Of a stretch of DNA of 11,212 bases, positions 4,746-11,212 are shown one piece after another. The stretch is from Clostridiaceae bacterium (GTDB lineage: Bacteria; Bacillota; Clostridia; DSM-8532). Both the position numbers and the translations under genes were made by a program. How positions within the stretch are numbered: the first letter of the stretch is position 1; each line of letters opens with the position of its first letter. Location of the stretch: positions 1 to 11,212 of the forward strand of contig JANYKF010000396.1 in the NCBI GenBank assembly GCA_025361665.1. The letters are read 5' to 3'. Under the pieces are notes generated by a model that was not told where the DNA came from, searched no databases, and worked only from the letters and a program-made list of their open reading frames with translations.

Positions 4746-6164
4746 ATGAGCCTTGACCGTTTTCTCGCGCTGCGCGCGAAATTCGACATGTTTTCCTACG
4801 AATCCTTTCACATATCGGCATCGGCCGGCGTGATTGAATGCCGGTTCAACTACCGCATCCAGGGCCGGGACACGCTTATCTCCCTGGAACACCTCGTTCG
4901 GTTCAAGGGGCATGATGAACCCTTTCTCGCCATCACGGATCCGCTATTCATCCATGCCGTTTTCCTGTTGGGCCTGGCGGAGGGCGTCAGCTACTGGAAA
5001 ACTGCCTGCCCCATGAATTTCACGGTTTGTGCGGGCGCACTGTCGCCGGAGGAGTCCGTTTTCTGGGAAAAGCTTTATACGCACGGATTTGGCGAGTTCT
5101 ATTGGCTGAACGGGATATATGGTCATGTGCCGGATGACGGATATGTCCGAATCGGATCTTCGCCGGGGGCCCCTGTCCACCCCACCGGTCAGCCGGATAC
5201 GGCCGGGTGTCTTGTCCCGGTGGGCGGAGGAAAGGATTCAGTGGTCACACTTGAACTCCTGAAGCATCTGCCTGGGGCTTCCGGGGAGTTGACGCCGGAA
5301 TGCTTTCTCCTGAGTGCGCGGCAAGCGTCCTATGATACGGCCGCCATTGCGGGATATGGACCGGAACGGCGGACAGAGGCGTTTCGCGTTTTCGACCCGC
5401 AGTTGTTCCGGATGAACCGGGAGGGATTTCTCAACGGGCATGTCCCCTATTCCGCCGTCCTCGGCTTCACAGCGGTTGTGGCCGCCTTGCTGCGGGGGCG
5501 CCGCCACATTGTCCTGTCGAATGAAGGCAGTGCGAACGAGCCAACCGTGCCGGGCACCTGGGTGAACCACCAGTATTCGAAATCGCTTGAGTTTGAAACC
5601 GACTTCTCGGAATACATCCACCGGTTTCTCACGCCGTCCGTCACGTACTTCAGTCTGCTGAGGCCGTGGAGCGAGGCGCGCATCGCCATGGAATTCGCCC
5701 GCTGCCCCGCATACCATCAGGCATTCCGCAGCTGCAACAAAGGGAGCCGCGAGAACCGCTGGTGCTGCAGCTGCCCGAAATGCCTGTTTGTCTTCATCCT
5801 GATTGCCGCGCACGCCGGGGTGCCCGCCACCTCCGCAATGTTCGGGAAGAACCTGCTTGAGGACGCGGGACTGATCCCGATCCTTGATGAGCTTGCCGGG
5901 TTCACGCCCGTGAAGCCGTTTGAATGTGTGGGAACCGCAGCGGAAACACGGTGGAGCCTCGAACGGATCCACTTCGATGCCTCCTTGCCGCCGGAGGCGC
6001 CAGAGTGGGCCTTGCTCAGTCGCTACCGGGAATTGCGTCCAGATGGGGCAGCTTCCGGATTCCGCCTGATCGAACCGGAACTGGCCCTGCGGATTCCGCC
6101 CATGTTCCTGTCTTTGGTGCTCGATCCGGCAGAGAGGGGGTCCATCCATGACGCACGTGTCTGA
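4746..6164 (+). CDS. murL: UDP-MurNAc-L-Ala-L-Glu epimerase (MurL-like)
   Basis: MurL converts the terminal L-Glu of UDP-MurNAc-L-Ala-L-Glu to D-Glu in an ATP-dependent reaction, so D-Glu enters peptidoglycan without a free glutamate racemase. The 472-residue protein shows the family features I recall: VGGGKDS (159-165), a PP-loop-like nucleotide site; GHVPYSA (231-237); SNEGSANEPT (258-267); NHQYSKS (274-280); and a Cys-rich segment RSC...RWCCSCPKC (Cys330, 340, 341, 343, 346). The start at 4746 follows GGAAAGGAA about 6 bases upstream and gives MSLDRFLALR; an in-frame TTG at 4725 lies inside the RNA-like element and is less likely. Its end overlaps murD2 by 17 bp, a sign of translational coupling, and the partner being a MurD2-type ligase strongly supports the call. 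Recognition is by motif and context, not by a search. Confidence 0.88.
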   Translation: MSLDRFLALRAKFDMFSYESFHISASAGVIECRFNYRIQGRDTLISLEHLVRFKGHDEPFLAITDPLFIHAVFLLGLAEGVSYWKTACPMNFTVCAGALSPEESVFWEKLYTHGFGEFYWLNGIYGHVPDDGYVRIGSSPGAPVHPTGQPDTAGCLVPVGGGKDSVVTLELLKHLPGASGELTPECFLLSARQASYDTAAIAGYGPERRTEAFRVFDPQLFRMNREGFLNGHVPYSAVLGFTAVVAALLRGRRHIVLSNEGSANEPTVPGTWVNHQYSKSLEFETDFSEYIHRFLTPSVTYFSLLRPWSEARIAMEFARCPAYHQAFRSCNKGSRENRWCCSCPKCLFVFILIAAHAGVPATSAMFGKNLLEDAGLIPILDELAGFTPVKPFECVGTAAETRWSLERIHFDASLPPEAPEWALLSRYRELRPDGAASGFRLIEPELALRIPPMFLSLVLDPAERGSIHDARV

Positions 6165-7551
6165 ATGGATGCGGGAGCAGCTTGCCCCACACCGCATCGG
6201 CATCCTGGGTTTCGGTCTGGAAGGCCGATCGACCCTTGCCTTCCTGCGGCGGTTGTTTCCGGACAGGGCCATTCTGGTTGCCGACCGGGAAGCGGCAGAA
6301 ATGGCCGGGTTGTCCGGTGAAGAGGCTTCGGGCCTCGTCCAGGTGTTTTCCGGCGCGGACTGCGCCCGCGGCCTTGCCGGATGCTCGCTGATCTTCAAGA
6401 CGCCGGGCATCCCCTGGAAAACCATCGATCACCTGTTCCGGCCGGAAAAGATGACCTCCCAGACCGATCTGTTTCTATCCGCATTGGGAGGGAGAACGAT
6501 CGGCATCACGGGCACGAAGGGGAAGAGCACCACCACGGCACTTGTCTGCACCGCCTTGCGCGCCTGCGGCCGCGATGCGGTGATGGTGGGCAACATCGGC
6601 CTGCCGGCCCTGGATGCTGTCGCAGCGGACACAGCGGAACGGCTGTATGTGTACGAATTATCCTCCCACATGCTGGAGACCGTTCGCCATGCACCCCATG
6701 CGGCAATATACCTGAACCTGTACGAGGAGCACCTGGACCATTACCATTCCTTCGAAGGGTATGCCGCCGCAAAGGAAAACCTCCTGCGCCTGCAGGGGCC
6801 CGGAGACTTCGCCATTGTCGGGGAACAGGTTTTCACGCGGGTGTCGGGCCTTGGAGGCGGCACGCGCAGATGCCTTGACATCACGGCGGAGGGAACGCTG
6901 ATTCTGCCTCCCGCCGCAAGGGACGGAGAGTCGGTCGCCATTCCGGAAACCGTTTTTTCGGACCGCATGCTGCTGGGTGTCCACAACCTGCACTGCCTCC
7001 AGACGGCCCTGCTGATGGCCAGGCTCTGCGGCGCGGCGGAGACACCGGACCTGCTCCGTGCCGCCATTGCCGCCTTGAACGCGTTCACGGGACTTCCCCA
7101 CCGTTTGCAGCAGGTCGCGGTCGCAGAGGGCATCTCGTTTTTCGATGATTCCATTTCGACCATTCCCCAAGCCTGCATCGCGGCGGTTGTCTCGGTCGGG
7201 AACGTTGACACCCTCATTTTCGGCGGTCTTGACAGGGGCATCGATTATACGCCTCTTTCCGATTTCCTCGCGGGCGGGCCGGTCGCGAACCTCATCGCAC
7301 TGCCGGCCACCGGCCACCGCATGATTGATTTGCTTTTGGAAACCGGAAACCTCCCGGATTTCGTCAGAACCTTCAAGGCAAAGGACATGGCGGAAGCAGT
7401 GGACATTGCCTTTCGAATCACCCTGCCCGGGCACGCCTGCCTGCTCTCGCCGGCAGCTGCCAGTTATGGATATTACCGGAATTTTGAGGAGCGGGGTGCT
7501 CATTTTTCCGGGCTGGTTCAGGCCCGAATATCGAAGAACGTTCTCCTGTAA
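6148..7551 (+). CDS. murD2: UDP-MurNAc-L-Ala--L-glutamate ligase (MurD2-like)
   Basis: This is a Mur ligase of 467 residues, close to the usual MurD length. It would add L-Glu to UDP-MurNAc-L-Ala with ATP in the cytoplasm. Visible parts: N-terminal Rossmann-like domain with GILGFGLEGRS (18-28); P-loop GTKGKSTT (122-129); YELSSHML (169-176); NLYEEHLDHYHSFEGYAAAK (190-209), the central-domain signature; GVHN (277-280); GLPHRLQ (315-321); DDSISTIP (333-340); GGLDRGIDY (359-367); and SPAAASYGYYRNFEERGAHF (434-453). MurD enzymes usually have DDSKATN and a GK motif whose Lys contacts D-Glu; here these are DDSISTIP and LDRG, as in the MurD2 subgroup as I recall it. The start lies inside the end of murL, with GAGGGGG 9 bases upstream. 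The alternative is an ordinary MurD, made less likely by the overlap with murL. Confidence 0.88.
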   Translation: MTHVSEWMREQLAPHRIGILGFGLEGRSTLAFLRRLFPDRAILVADREAAEMAGLSGEEASGLVQVFSGADCARGLAGCSLIFKTPGIPWKTIDHLFRPEKMTSQTDLFLSALGGRTIGITGTKGKSTTTALVCTALRACGRDAVMVGNIGLPALDAVAADTAERLYVYELSSHMLETVRHAPHAAIYLNLYEEHLDHYHSFEGYAAAKENLLRLQGPGDFAIVGEQVFTRVSGLGGGTRRCLDITAEGTLILPPAARDGESVAIPETVFSDRMLLGVHNLHCLQTALLMARLCGAAETPDLLRAAIAALNAFTGLPHRLQQVAVAEGISFFDDSISTIPQACIAAVVSVGNVDTLIFGGLDRGIDYTPLSDFLAGGPVANLIALPATGHRMIDLLLETGNLPDFVRTFKAKDMAEAVDIAFRITLPGHACLLSPAAASYGYYRNFEERGAHFSGLVQARISKNVLL

Positions 7552-7561
7552 TTGTTTCAGA

Positions 7562-7604
7562 GGTTGCCATGCTGGTTGGCCATGCGGGTTGGCCATGCGG
7601 GTTG
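7562..7604. repeat. 13-bp tandem repeats upstream of the carD promoter
   Basis: GGTTGGCCATGCG occurs twice exactly (7574-7586 and 7587-7599), preceded by a 12-bp variant GGTTGCCATGCT (7562-7573) and followed by a partial GGTTG (7600-7604). The array ends three bases before the -35 of the carD promoter. Each unit contains the palindrome GGCC and, in part, TGGCCA. It could be slippage or stacked binding sites. Confidence 0.75.
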
Positions 7605-7606
7605 TT

Positions 7607-7635
7607 TTGACTTTTGTCAGTCGGTTTGCTATACT
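7607..7635 (+). promoter_or_regulatory. Strong sigma-A-type promoter for carD and downstream genes
   Basis: TTGACT (7607-7612), a 17-bp spacer and TATACT (7630-7635) match consensus at 5 of 6 positions each with optimal spacing; the spacer also ends with a TG two bases from the -10. It predicts a start near 7642 and a leader of about 160 nt before the carD ATG. This is the best promoter in the window. Confidence 0.8.
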
Positions 7636-7681
7636 TGGATCAATTGTGAATACCCGCCTTTGCAGGAAAACCGGTGCTGAA

Positions 7682-7760
7682 AAGCCGCCATACGGCTTGC
7701 GCACCGTACGGATCCATTCGGACGGTGCGGCATCGCACCAGCGGTTCCGCCTACGAACCG
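7682..7760 (+). promoter_or_regulatory. Structured carD leader with mutually exclusive hairpins
   Basis: Several perfect stems lie in the leader. H1: AAGCCG/CGGCTT (7682-7687 with 7693-7698). H2: CGCACCGT/ACGGTGCG (7700-7707 with 7722-7729), loop 14. H3: GGTGCG/CGCACC (7724-7729 with 7734-7739), loop GCAT. H4: CGGTTC/GAACCG (7742-7747 with 7755-7760), loop 7. H2 and H3 use the same GGTGCG strand, because CGCACC is present both at 7700-7705 and at 7734-7739, so only one can form at a time. No U-run follows, so transcription attenuation is not evident. Regulatory function is inferred. Confidence 0.5.
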
Positions 7761-7800
7761 TGAACTGAGATGCGGAAGGGTGTAACAGAGGGGCGTTTGT

Positions 7801-8280
7801 ATGTACAGTATCGGTGACAAGATTGTGTATCCCATGCATGGAGCCGGTGTCATTGAATCCATCGAAGAACGCGAAATCCTCGGAGAAAAGAAAAGTTATT
7901 ATGTCATGAAGATGCCGGTGGGAGACATGAAGGTCATGATTCCCGTCGGAAACGCAAACCATGTGGGCATTCGCGGGGTGATCGGCCGCGGGGATGCCGA
8001 TGCCGTGTTCAAGTGCCTGGAAGGCGGAACCTGCGAGCAGAACGCCAACTGGAACAAACGGTATCGCGAGAACATGGTGAAGATAAAGAGCGGCAATGTC
8101 TTTGAAGTGGCCGACGTCGTGCGCAGCCTCGTGCAGCGGGAGCGGGTCCGCGGCCTTTCCACGGGCGAGCGCAAGATGCTCAACAGCGCCAAGCAGATTC
8201 TGATCAGCGAGCTTGTACTCGCCAAGAACCTTCCGCCTTGCGAGGTGGAAGACATCATCAAGATGAAGATTCCCATTTGA
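7801..8280 (+). CDS. carD: CarD/CdnL-family RNA polymerase-binding transcription regulator
   Basis: CarD/CdnL proteins bind the RNA polymerase beta subunit near promoters and stabilise the open complex, notably at rRNA promoters. The 159-residue length is typical of the short Firmicutes and actinobacterial forms. The N-terminal Tudor-like RNAP-interaction domain is recognisable: YSIGDKIVYPMHGAGVIESI (2-21), then KSYYVMKMPVGDMKVMIPV, a family-typical strand pattern. The C-terminal helical DNA-contact part (about 65-155) contains NWNKRYRENMVKIKSG, VVRSLVQRER and LSTGERKMLNSAKQILISELVLA, the last a typical CdnL signature. AGAGGGG lies about 6 bases upstream of the ATG. It is the first gene behind a strong promoter and a structured leader, followed after 90 bp by the PIN/TRAM gene, an order also known from other Clostridia. 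Confidence 0.95.
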   Translation: MYSIGDKIVYPMHGAGVIESIEEREILGEKKSYYVMKMPVGDMKVMIPVGNANHVGIRGVIGRGDADAVFKCLEGGTCEQNANWNKRYRENMVKIKSGNVFEVADVVRSLVQRERVRGLSTGERKMLNSAKQILISELVLAKNLPPCEVEDIIKMKIPI

Positions 8281-8370
8281 CGGCAGAATAAGGACGGATG
8301 CCGGCACCGGCACCCATTGCGGCCTTGCAGACAGGCTGACGTCGCAGTGCATTTCAGGAGCGGACTTCGC

Positions 8371-9435
8371 ATGCTTGATCGGATCCTTCGATTCGCCTTC
8401 GGACTGACCGGCGCCGTCACGGGCGTCACCCTCACCCGTTTTCTCCTCATCCAGAACGGCCTGCGGAACATCCTTGACAGTTCGCAGGGCACGCTCTGGC
8501 TTGTGGGCGCCGCAGCGGCATGCGGCGGCATGATGTATCTTCTCAGCAGCCGGCTCATCCGCGTCATGACGACGACCCTGGAGCAGACGGAAATTTTCGT
8601 GGGCCACGTCACGTTGTACGAAATGATCATCGCGGCAGGCGGCCTCATCGCCGGGCTCATCGTAGCCAACCTTGTCTCGATTCCGCTCTACCGCATTCCG
8701 GTGCTCGGTGTCACTCTGGCCATCATGATGAATGTGCTGTTCGGGTTTTCCGGCATCTATTTCGCGCTGATGAAGCGGCATGAAGGCATTCATGGCGTGA
8801 AGGACGGGTCTTTGCCCGGCGCGTCCGTGAAACTCCTCGATACGAGCGCCATCATCGACGGCCGCATCCTTGATGTCTGCCGAACCGGTTTTCTGGAGGG
8901 AGAGCTGGTGGTGCCCGGCTTCGTTCTGGAAGAGCTGCGGCACCTGGCGGATTCGCATGATGACCTGGTCCGTGCCAAGGGGCGCAGGGGCCTTGACGTG
9001 CTCAACGCCTTGAAGAAGGATTCCCGCGTGCCGGTGCGCATCGAGCGTTTCCACCAGGAAGGCGCGACGGAAGTGGACGAGCAGCTGCTGACTTCCGCCA
9101 AGGAGATGGGTGCCTGCGTGCTCACGAATGACTACAATCTGGCGAAGGTGGCAGCCATCCGCAATATTCCCGTATTGAACGTGAACGACCTCGCAAACGC
9201 CCTGAAACCGGTGGCGCTGTCCGGCGAGGAGATGATGGTCCGCATCATCAAGGAAGGCAAGGAGCCCGGACAGGGTGTCGGTTATCTGGAAGACGGCACC
9301 ATGGTCGTGGTGGAAGATGGCGGCCGTTTCAAGGGGCAGGATGTCGGCGTGGTGGTGACCAGTGTTCTCCAGACTTCAGCCGGCCGAATGGTATTTGCCA
9401 AGTACAGGGAACCGCATCTTTCCCTTGTGAAATGA
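8371..9435 (+). CDS. Membrane PIN/TRAM-domain protein (YacL-like)
   Basis: This 354-residue protein has four N-terminal hydrophobic segments (about 7-27, 41-60, 84-104, 110-132), a cytoplasmic PIN domain (about 153-280) and a C-terminal TRAM domain (about 285-346). PIN acidic residues of the nuclease fold are present: Asp157 in LLDTSAIIDGR, Glu188 in FVLEELR, Asp236 and Asp254 in LTNDYNL. The TRAM part GEEMMVRIIKEGKEPGQGVGYLEDG...VVVEDG is an RNA-binding OB-like fold. By family it matches B. subtilis YacL, whose RNA target is not well established. The start at 8371 has AGGAG ten bases upstream and yields MLDRILRF directly before TM1; an in-frame TTG at 8317 is disfavoured. It lies between carD and ispD, the conserved order in many Firmicutes. 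Confidence 0.93.
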   Translation: MLDRILRFAFGLTGAVTGVTLTRFLLIQNGLRNILDSSQGTLWLVGAAAACGGMMYLLSSRLIRVMTTTLEQTEIFVGHVTLYEMIIAAGGLIAGLIVANLVSIPLYRIPVLGVTLAIMMNVLFGFSGIYFALMKRHEGIHGVKDGSLPGASVKLLDTSAIIDGRILDVCRTGFLEGELVVPGFVLEELRHLADSHDDLVRAKGRRGLDVLNALKKDSRVPVRIERFHQEGATEVDEQLLTSAKEMGACVLTNDYNLAKVAAIRNIPVLNVNDLANALKPVALSGEEMMVRIIKEGKEPGQGVGYLEDGTMVVVEDGGRFKGQDVGVVVTSVLQTSAGRMVFAKYREPHLSLVK

Positions 9436-9502
9436 ACCGGCCATCGTCTGAACCATCTGCACGCTGAACCATCTGCACGCTGAAACATCCGCACACGGAA
9501 CC
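9432..9502. repeat. 16-bp tandem repeats between the PIN/TRAM gene and ispD
   Basis: CTGAACCATCTGCACG occurs twice exactly (9448-9463, 9464-9479), followed by CTGAAACATCCGCACA (9480-9495, three differences) and a partial CGGAACC. A degenerate copy, ATGAACCGGCCATCGT, precedes it and overlaps the stop codon of the PIN/TRAM gene (9432-9447). The array fills most of the 111-bp gap before ispD. No promoter is seen in the gap. Confidence 0.8.
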
Positions 9503-9546
9503 GGCCGCTTTGCGTGGACCTGTTTTTCATTGGAGGGATTGGAGCC

Positions 9547-10257
9547 ATGGCGTTTCGCAGGGAAGTCAATGTGCCCGGAGAGGTCGCCGTCATCATCGTG
9601 GCGGCCGGCCGGGGTTCGCGCATGGAATCGGATAGGAACAAGGTGCTTCTGCCCATTCGGGGTATTCCCATCCTGGTGAGGACTGTGAAGGCATTTTCAG
9701 AGTCGGGCACGGTCCACCGGTTTCTGCTTGTGATCGGGGAAGAGGAGCGGCTTGAGGTATCGGCTCTTATGGAAAAATGGTGTCCGGACGTGCCGGTGAA
9801 ACTCGTCTATGGCGGGGCAGAACGGCAGGAATCGGTTCATCACGGCCTGATGGCCCTTGAGGGGAGTGAATCCGTCGTACTCATCCACGACGGCGCGCGT
9901 CCGTTCATCGGGCAGAATGCCATTCGCGCCTGCATACAGGCCGTATGGACGATGGGGGCGGCCTGTGTGGGTGTGCCCGTGAAGGACACCATCAAGCGGG
10001 TGGACATGCTCGACATGGTGATAGAAACACCGGATCGCGCCTTCCTCTGGCAGGTCCAGACCCCGCAGGGCTTCAAGCCGGACATCATCCTGAAGGCGCA
10101 CCAGCAGGCGGTGTTTGACGGTTTTCGCGGTACGGATGACGCGGTGCTTGTGGAACGCATGGGAATGAAAGTCCGCATGATCATGGGCGGATACGGAAAC
10201 ATCAAAATCACCACGCCGGAAGATCTGGCGTATGCAGAGGCGATTCTGGCGGAATAA
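9547..10257 (+). CDS. ispD: 2-C-methyl-D-erythritol 4-phosphate cytidylyltransferase
   Basis: IspD couples CTP with methylerythritol 4-phosphate to form CDP-methylerythritol in the cytosolic MEP route to isoprenoids. The 236-residue protein has the usual length and signatures: IIVAAGRGSRM (16-26) with Lys32 in RNKVLLPIRG, the CTP-binding loop; GGAERQESVHHGL (89-101); LIHDGARPF (112-120); VPVKDTIK (143-150); QTPQGF (171-176); TDDAVLVE (196-203); and GNIKITTPEDL (217-227) with the substrate-site Lys. The start at 9547 is chosen because GGAGGG lies 9 bases upstream and a second GGAG directly before it; an in-frame GTG at 9514 would add 11 residues unlike the family. It is the third gene after carD. 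The often adjacent ispF is absent: the next gene is convergent. Confidence 0.96.
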   Translation: MAFRREVNVPGEVAVIIVAAGRGSRMESDRNKVLLPIRGIPILVRTVKAFSESGTVHRFLLVIGEEERLEVSALMEKWCPDVPVKLVYGGAERQESVHHGLMALEGSESVVLIHDGARPFIGQNAIRACIQAVWTMGAACVGVPVKDTIKRVDMLDMVIETPDRAFLWQVQTPQGFKPDIILKAHQQAVFDGFRGTDDAVLVERMGMKVRMIMGGYGNIKITTPEDLAYAEAILAE

Positions 10258-10280
10258 CTTCCTGATGGAACTTCCTGAGG
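10256..10280. repeat. Short direct duplication in the gap after ispD
   Basis: AACTTCCTGATGG (10256-10268) is followed at once by AACTTCCTGAGG (10269-10280). The first copy overlaps the ispD stop codon. The 39-bp gap between the two convergent genes has no convincing terminator stem, only CCCTTTTTCT after a weak GGA/TCC. Confidence 0.65.
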
Positions 10281-10296
10281 AGAATCCCTTTTTCTG

Positions 10297-11212
10297 TTAG
10301 GGCGAATCTATCATCCATTCGAGCTTCGCGACATGGTGTGCCATCAGATTCCGGGTCGCACGCGCGTCCTTTCCTTCCGCAACGAGGCGCAGCATGGGCT
10401 GTTCCGCATCCGGCACCACAAGGACCCAGCCTCCCGGAAACTGGAATTTTACACCGTCCGTCATATCGATCGTACCGTCATGCGGTTCGGTGGCGAGGCG
10501 CTGCATCACGCGCCCCACCATTTCCCACGGACAGTGGATGGATCGGGTTTCCATGTGCCATGGCGGGATTTGACGGATCGCGTCTTCCAAAGACAGATTG
10601 TTCCGGATCAGGAACTCCAGCGTGAACAGCAGGGATGCGATGGCATCATACTGAAGCTGGTACTGGTTGTACGCATCCGTGAAAACATCCCGTGTCATCA
10701 GCGCACGCACCAGGGCGGCTTCGTCCGTTCGGACCCAGGTCAGTTTTCCGGCATGCCGCTGCGCCATCCTTGCCACGGCCGAAGGACGGCTGACCGGCAT
10801 CAGCAGGGAAATGCCCGGCACGGAACGGTACAGGATCAAGGTGGTCAGGAGCTGGTGCAGGTTATCATGAACCATCCGTCCCGCCTTGTCCGTCAGCATG
10901 ACGGTCTCGGCGTTGCGGTCCAGCCAGGCACACAAAAGAACATCCTGCAGATTGGTTTCCTGCATGATCATATAGGGCGTGAAACGGTTCAGCACGAGGG
11001 CTTCAGCCACATCGCAGCCAATTGCCGTGAACAGGCTTTTCAGAAAATCCGTCAGCCGTTCACTGGCCGACGCCACGATGACGCGGGGCCTGACTTTTCG
11101 GAACAACTCCGCATCGCACAGGTTGATCAGATGGCGGGCATAGGATTCGGGAGCATTCGGCAGTTCCTCGACAGTGCCGATCCCCGCTGCGTTTGTGTGC
11201 AGGAAGTCTTCC
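10297..11212 (-). CDS. Mannose-1-phosphate guanylyltransferase/phosphomannomutase-like protein, partial (C-terminal part)
   Basis: The reading frame is open to the window edge, so the N-terminal part is missing; 304 residues plus the stop are visible. The first visible residues EDFLHTNAAGIGTVEE and the following YARHLINLCDAE...PRVIVASA...LFTAIGCDV match the start of phosphohexomutase domain II in the fused nucleotidyltransferase-phosphomannomutase proteins (Mpg1/ManC-like) of Firmicutes, Actinobacteria and Cyanobacteria. The metal loop, DGDxDR in active mutases, reads LDRNAETVMLTDKAGRMV here, so the Asp residues that bind Mg are largely lost. Domain IV follows, with a GTIDMTDGVKF-like strand and WVLVVPDAEQPMLRLVAEGKD, near the usual RPSGTEPxxR-type phosphate loop in altered form. 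Such proteins are linked to nucleotide-sugar or exopolysaccharide synthesis, but the mutase half may be regulatory. A TTG at 11106 is an internal codon, not the start. It converges on ispD. Confidence 0.8.
   Translation of the reverse strand, partial: EDFLHTNAAGIGTVEELPNAPESYARHLINLCDAELFRKVRPRVIVASASERLTDFLKSLFTAIGCDVAEALVLNRFTPYMIMQETNLQDVLLCAWLDRNAETVMLTDKAGRMVHDNLHQLLTTLILYRSVPGISLLMPVSRPSAVARMAQRHAGKLTWVRTDEAALVRALMTRDVFTDAYNQYQLQYDAIASLLFTLEFLIRNNLSLEDAIRQIPPWHMETRSIHCPWEMVGRVMQRLATEPHDGTIDMTDGVKFQFPGGWVLVVPDAEQPMLRLVAEGKDARATRNLMAHHVAKLEWMIDSP

Noticed and set aside
5238..6425. 395-codon open frame on the minus strand
   Set aside because: Antisense to murL and murD2, with no family motif and composition typical of a shadow frame.
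7742..7760. tRNA T-arm-like stem (GGTTC...GAACC)
   Set aside because: The loop lacks the TPsiC pattern in the right register and no acceptor, D or anticodon arms surround it.
6658..9054. Very long open frame (798 codons) on the minus strand
   Set aside because: It lies antisense across murD2, the carD leader, carD and the PIN/TRAM gene, all firmly recognised. Its translation has no recognisable domain and is rich in His, Arg and Gln, as expected from a GC-biased complementary strand.
10258..10296. Terminator between ispD and the convergent mutase-like gene
   Set aside because: A T-run (CCCTTTTTCT) is present, but the preceding stem is only three base pairs, so I do not call it.

Overview
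The window looks like a piece of a Firmicutes chromosome, probably Clostridia-like. Support comes from the gene order carD - membrane PIN/TRAM protein (YacL type) - ispD, from sigma-A-type promoters, from strong GGAGG-type ribosome binding sites and from a BaeS-like histidine kinase. Base composition is moderately GC-rich. The genus cannot be named from what is visible. No phage genes, transposases, tRNA, rRNA or CRISPR arrays are seen.

Left part (about 1-3950, genes on the minus strand): a probable copper-handling module. An orphan sensor histidine kinase with a Met/Cys-rich extracytoplasmic segment lies upstream of a two-gene unit. That unit holds a small lipoprotein with an internal repeat and a three-part membrane protein (HMA metal-binding domain, TauE/SafE-DsbD-like membrane domain, cupredoxin-like tail with a CWMGM motif). 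A 17-bp palindrome of the CsoR-family operator type sits at the likely promoter of this unit. The unit ends in a remarkable row of three perfect hairpins at the window edge.

Middle (about 3839-7551, plus strand): a 404-bp non-coding stretch with imperfect 38-bp tandem repeats and an extended -10 promoter leads into acpS (holo-ACP synthase), then murL and murD2. MurD2 adds L-Glu to UDP-MurNAc-L-Ala and MurL epimerises that residue to D-Glu, a known but uncommon alternative to glutamate racemase plus MurD. A roughly 95-nt element with a conserved 10-11 bp stem occurs twice, once in front of acpS and once in front of murL. It is the best candidate here for an undescribed regulatory RNA or dispersed repeat.

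Right part (7552-10257, plus strand): a textbook promoter, a structured leader whose segments can form mutually exclusive hairpins, then carD (RNA polymerase-binding regulator), a membrane PIN/TRAM protein and ispD (isoprenoid precursor synthesis). Converging on ispD from the right edge is the 3' part of a mannose-1-phosphate guanylyltransferase/phosphomannomutase-like gene with a degenerate metal-binding loop. Short tandem duplications occur in several of the intergenic gaps.
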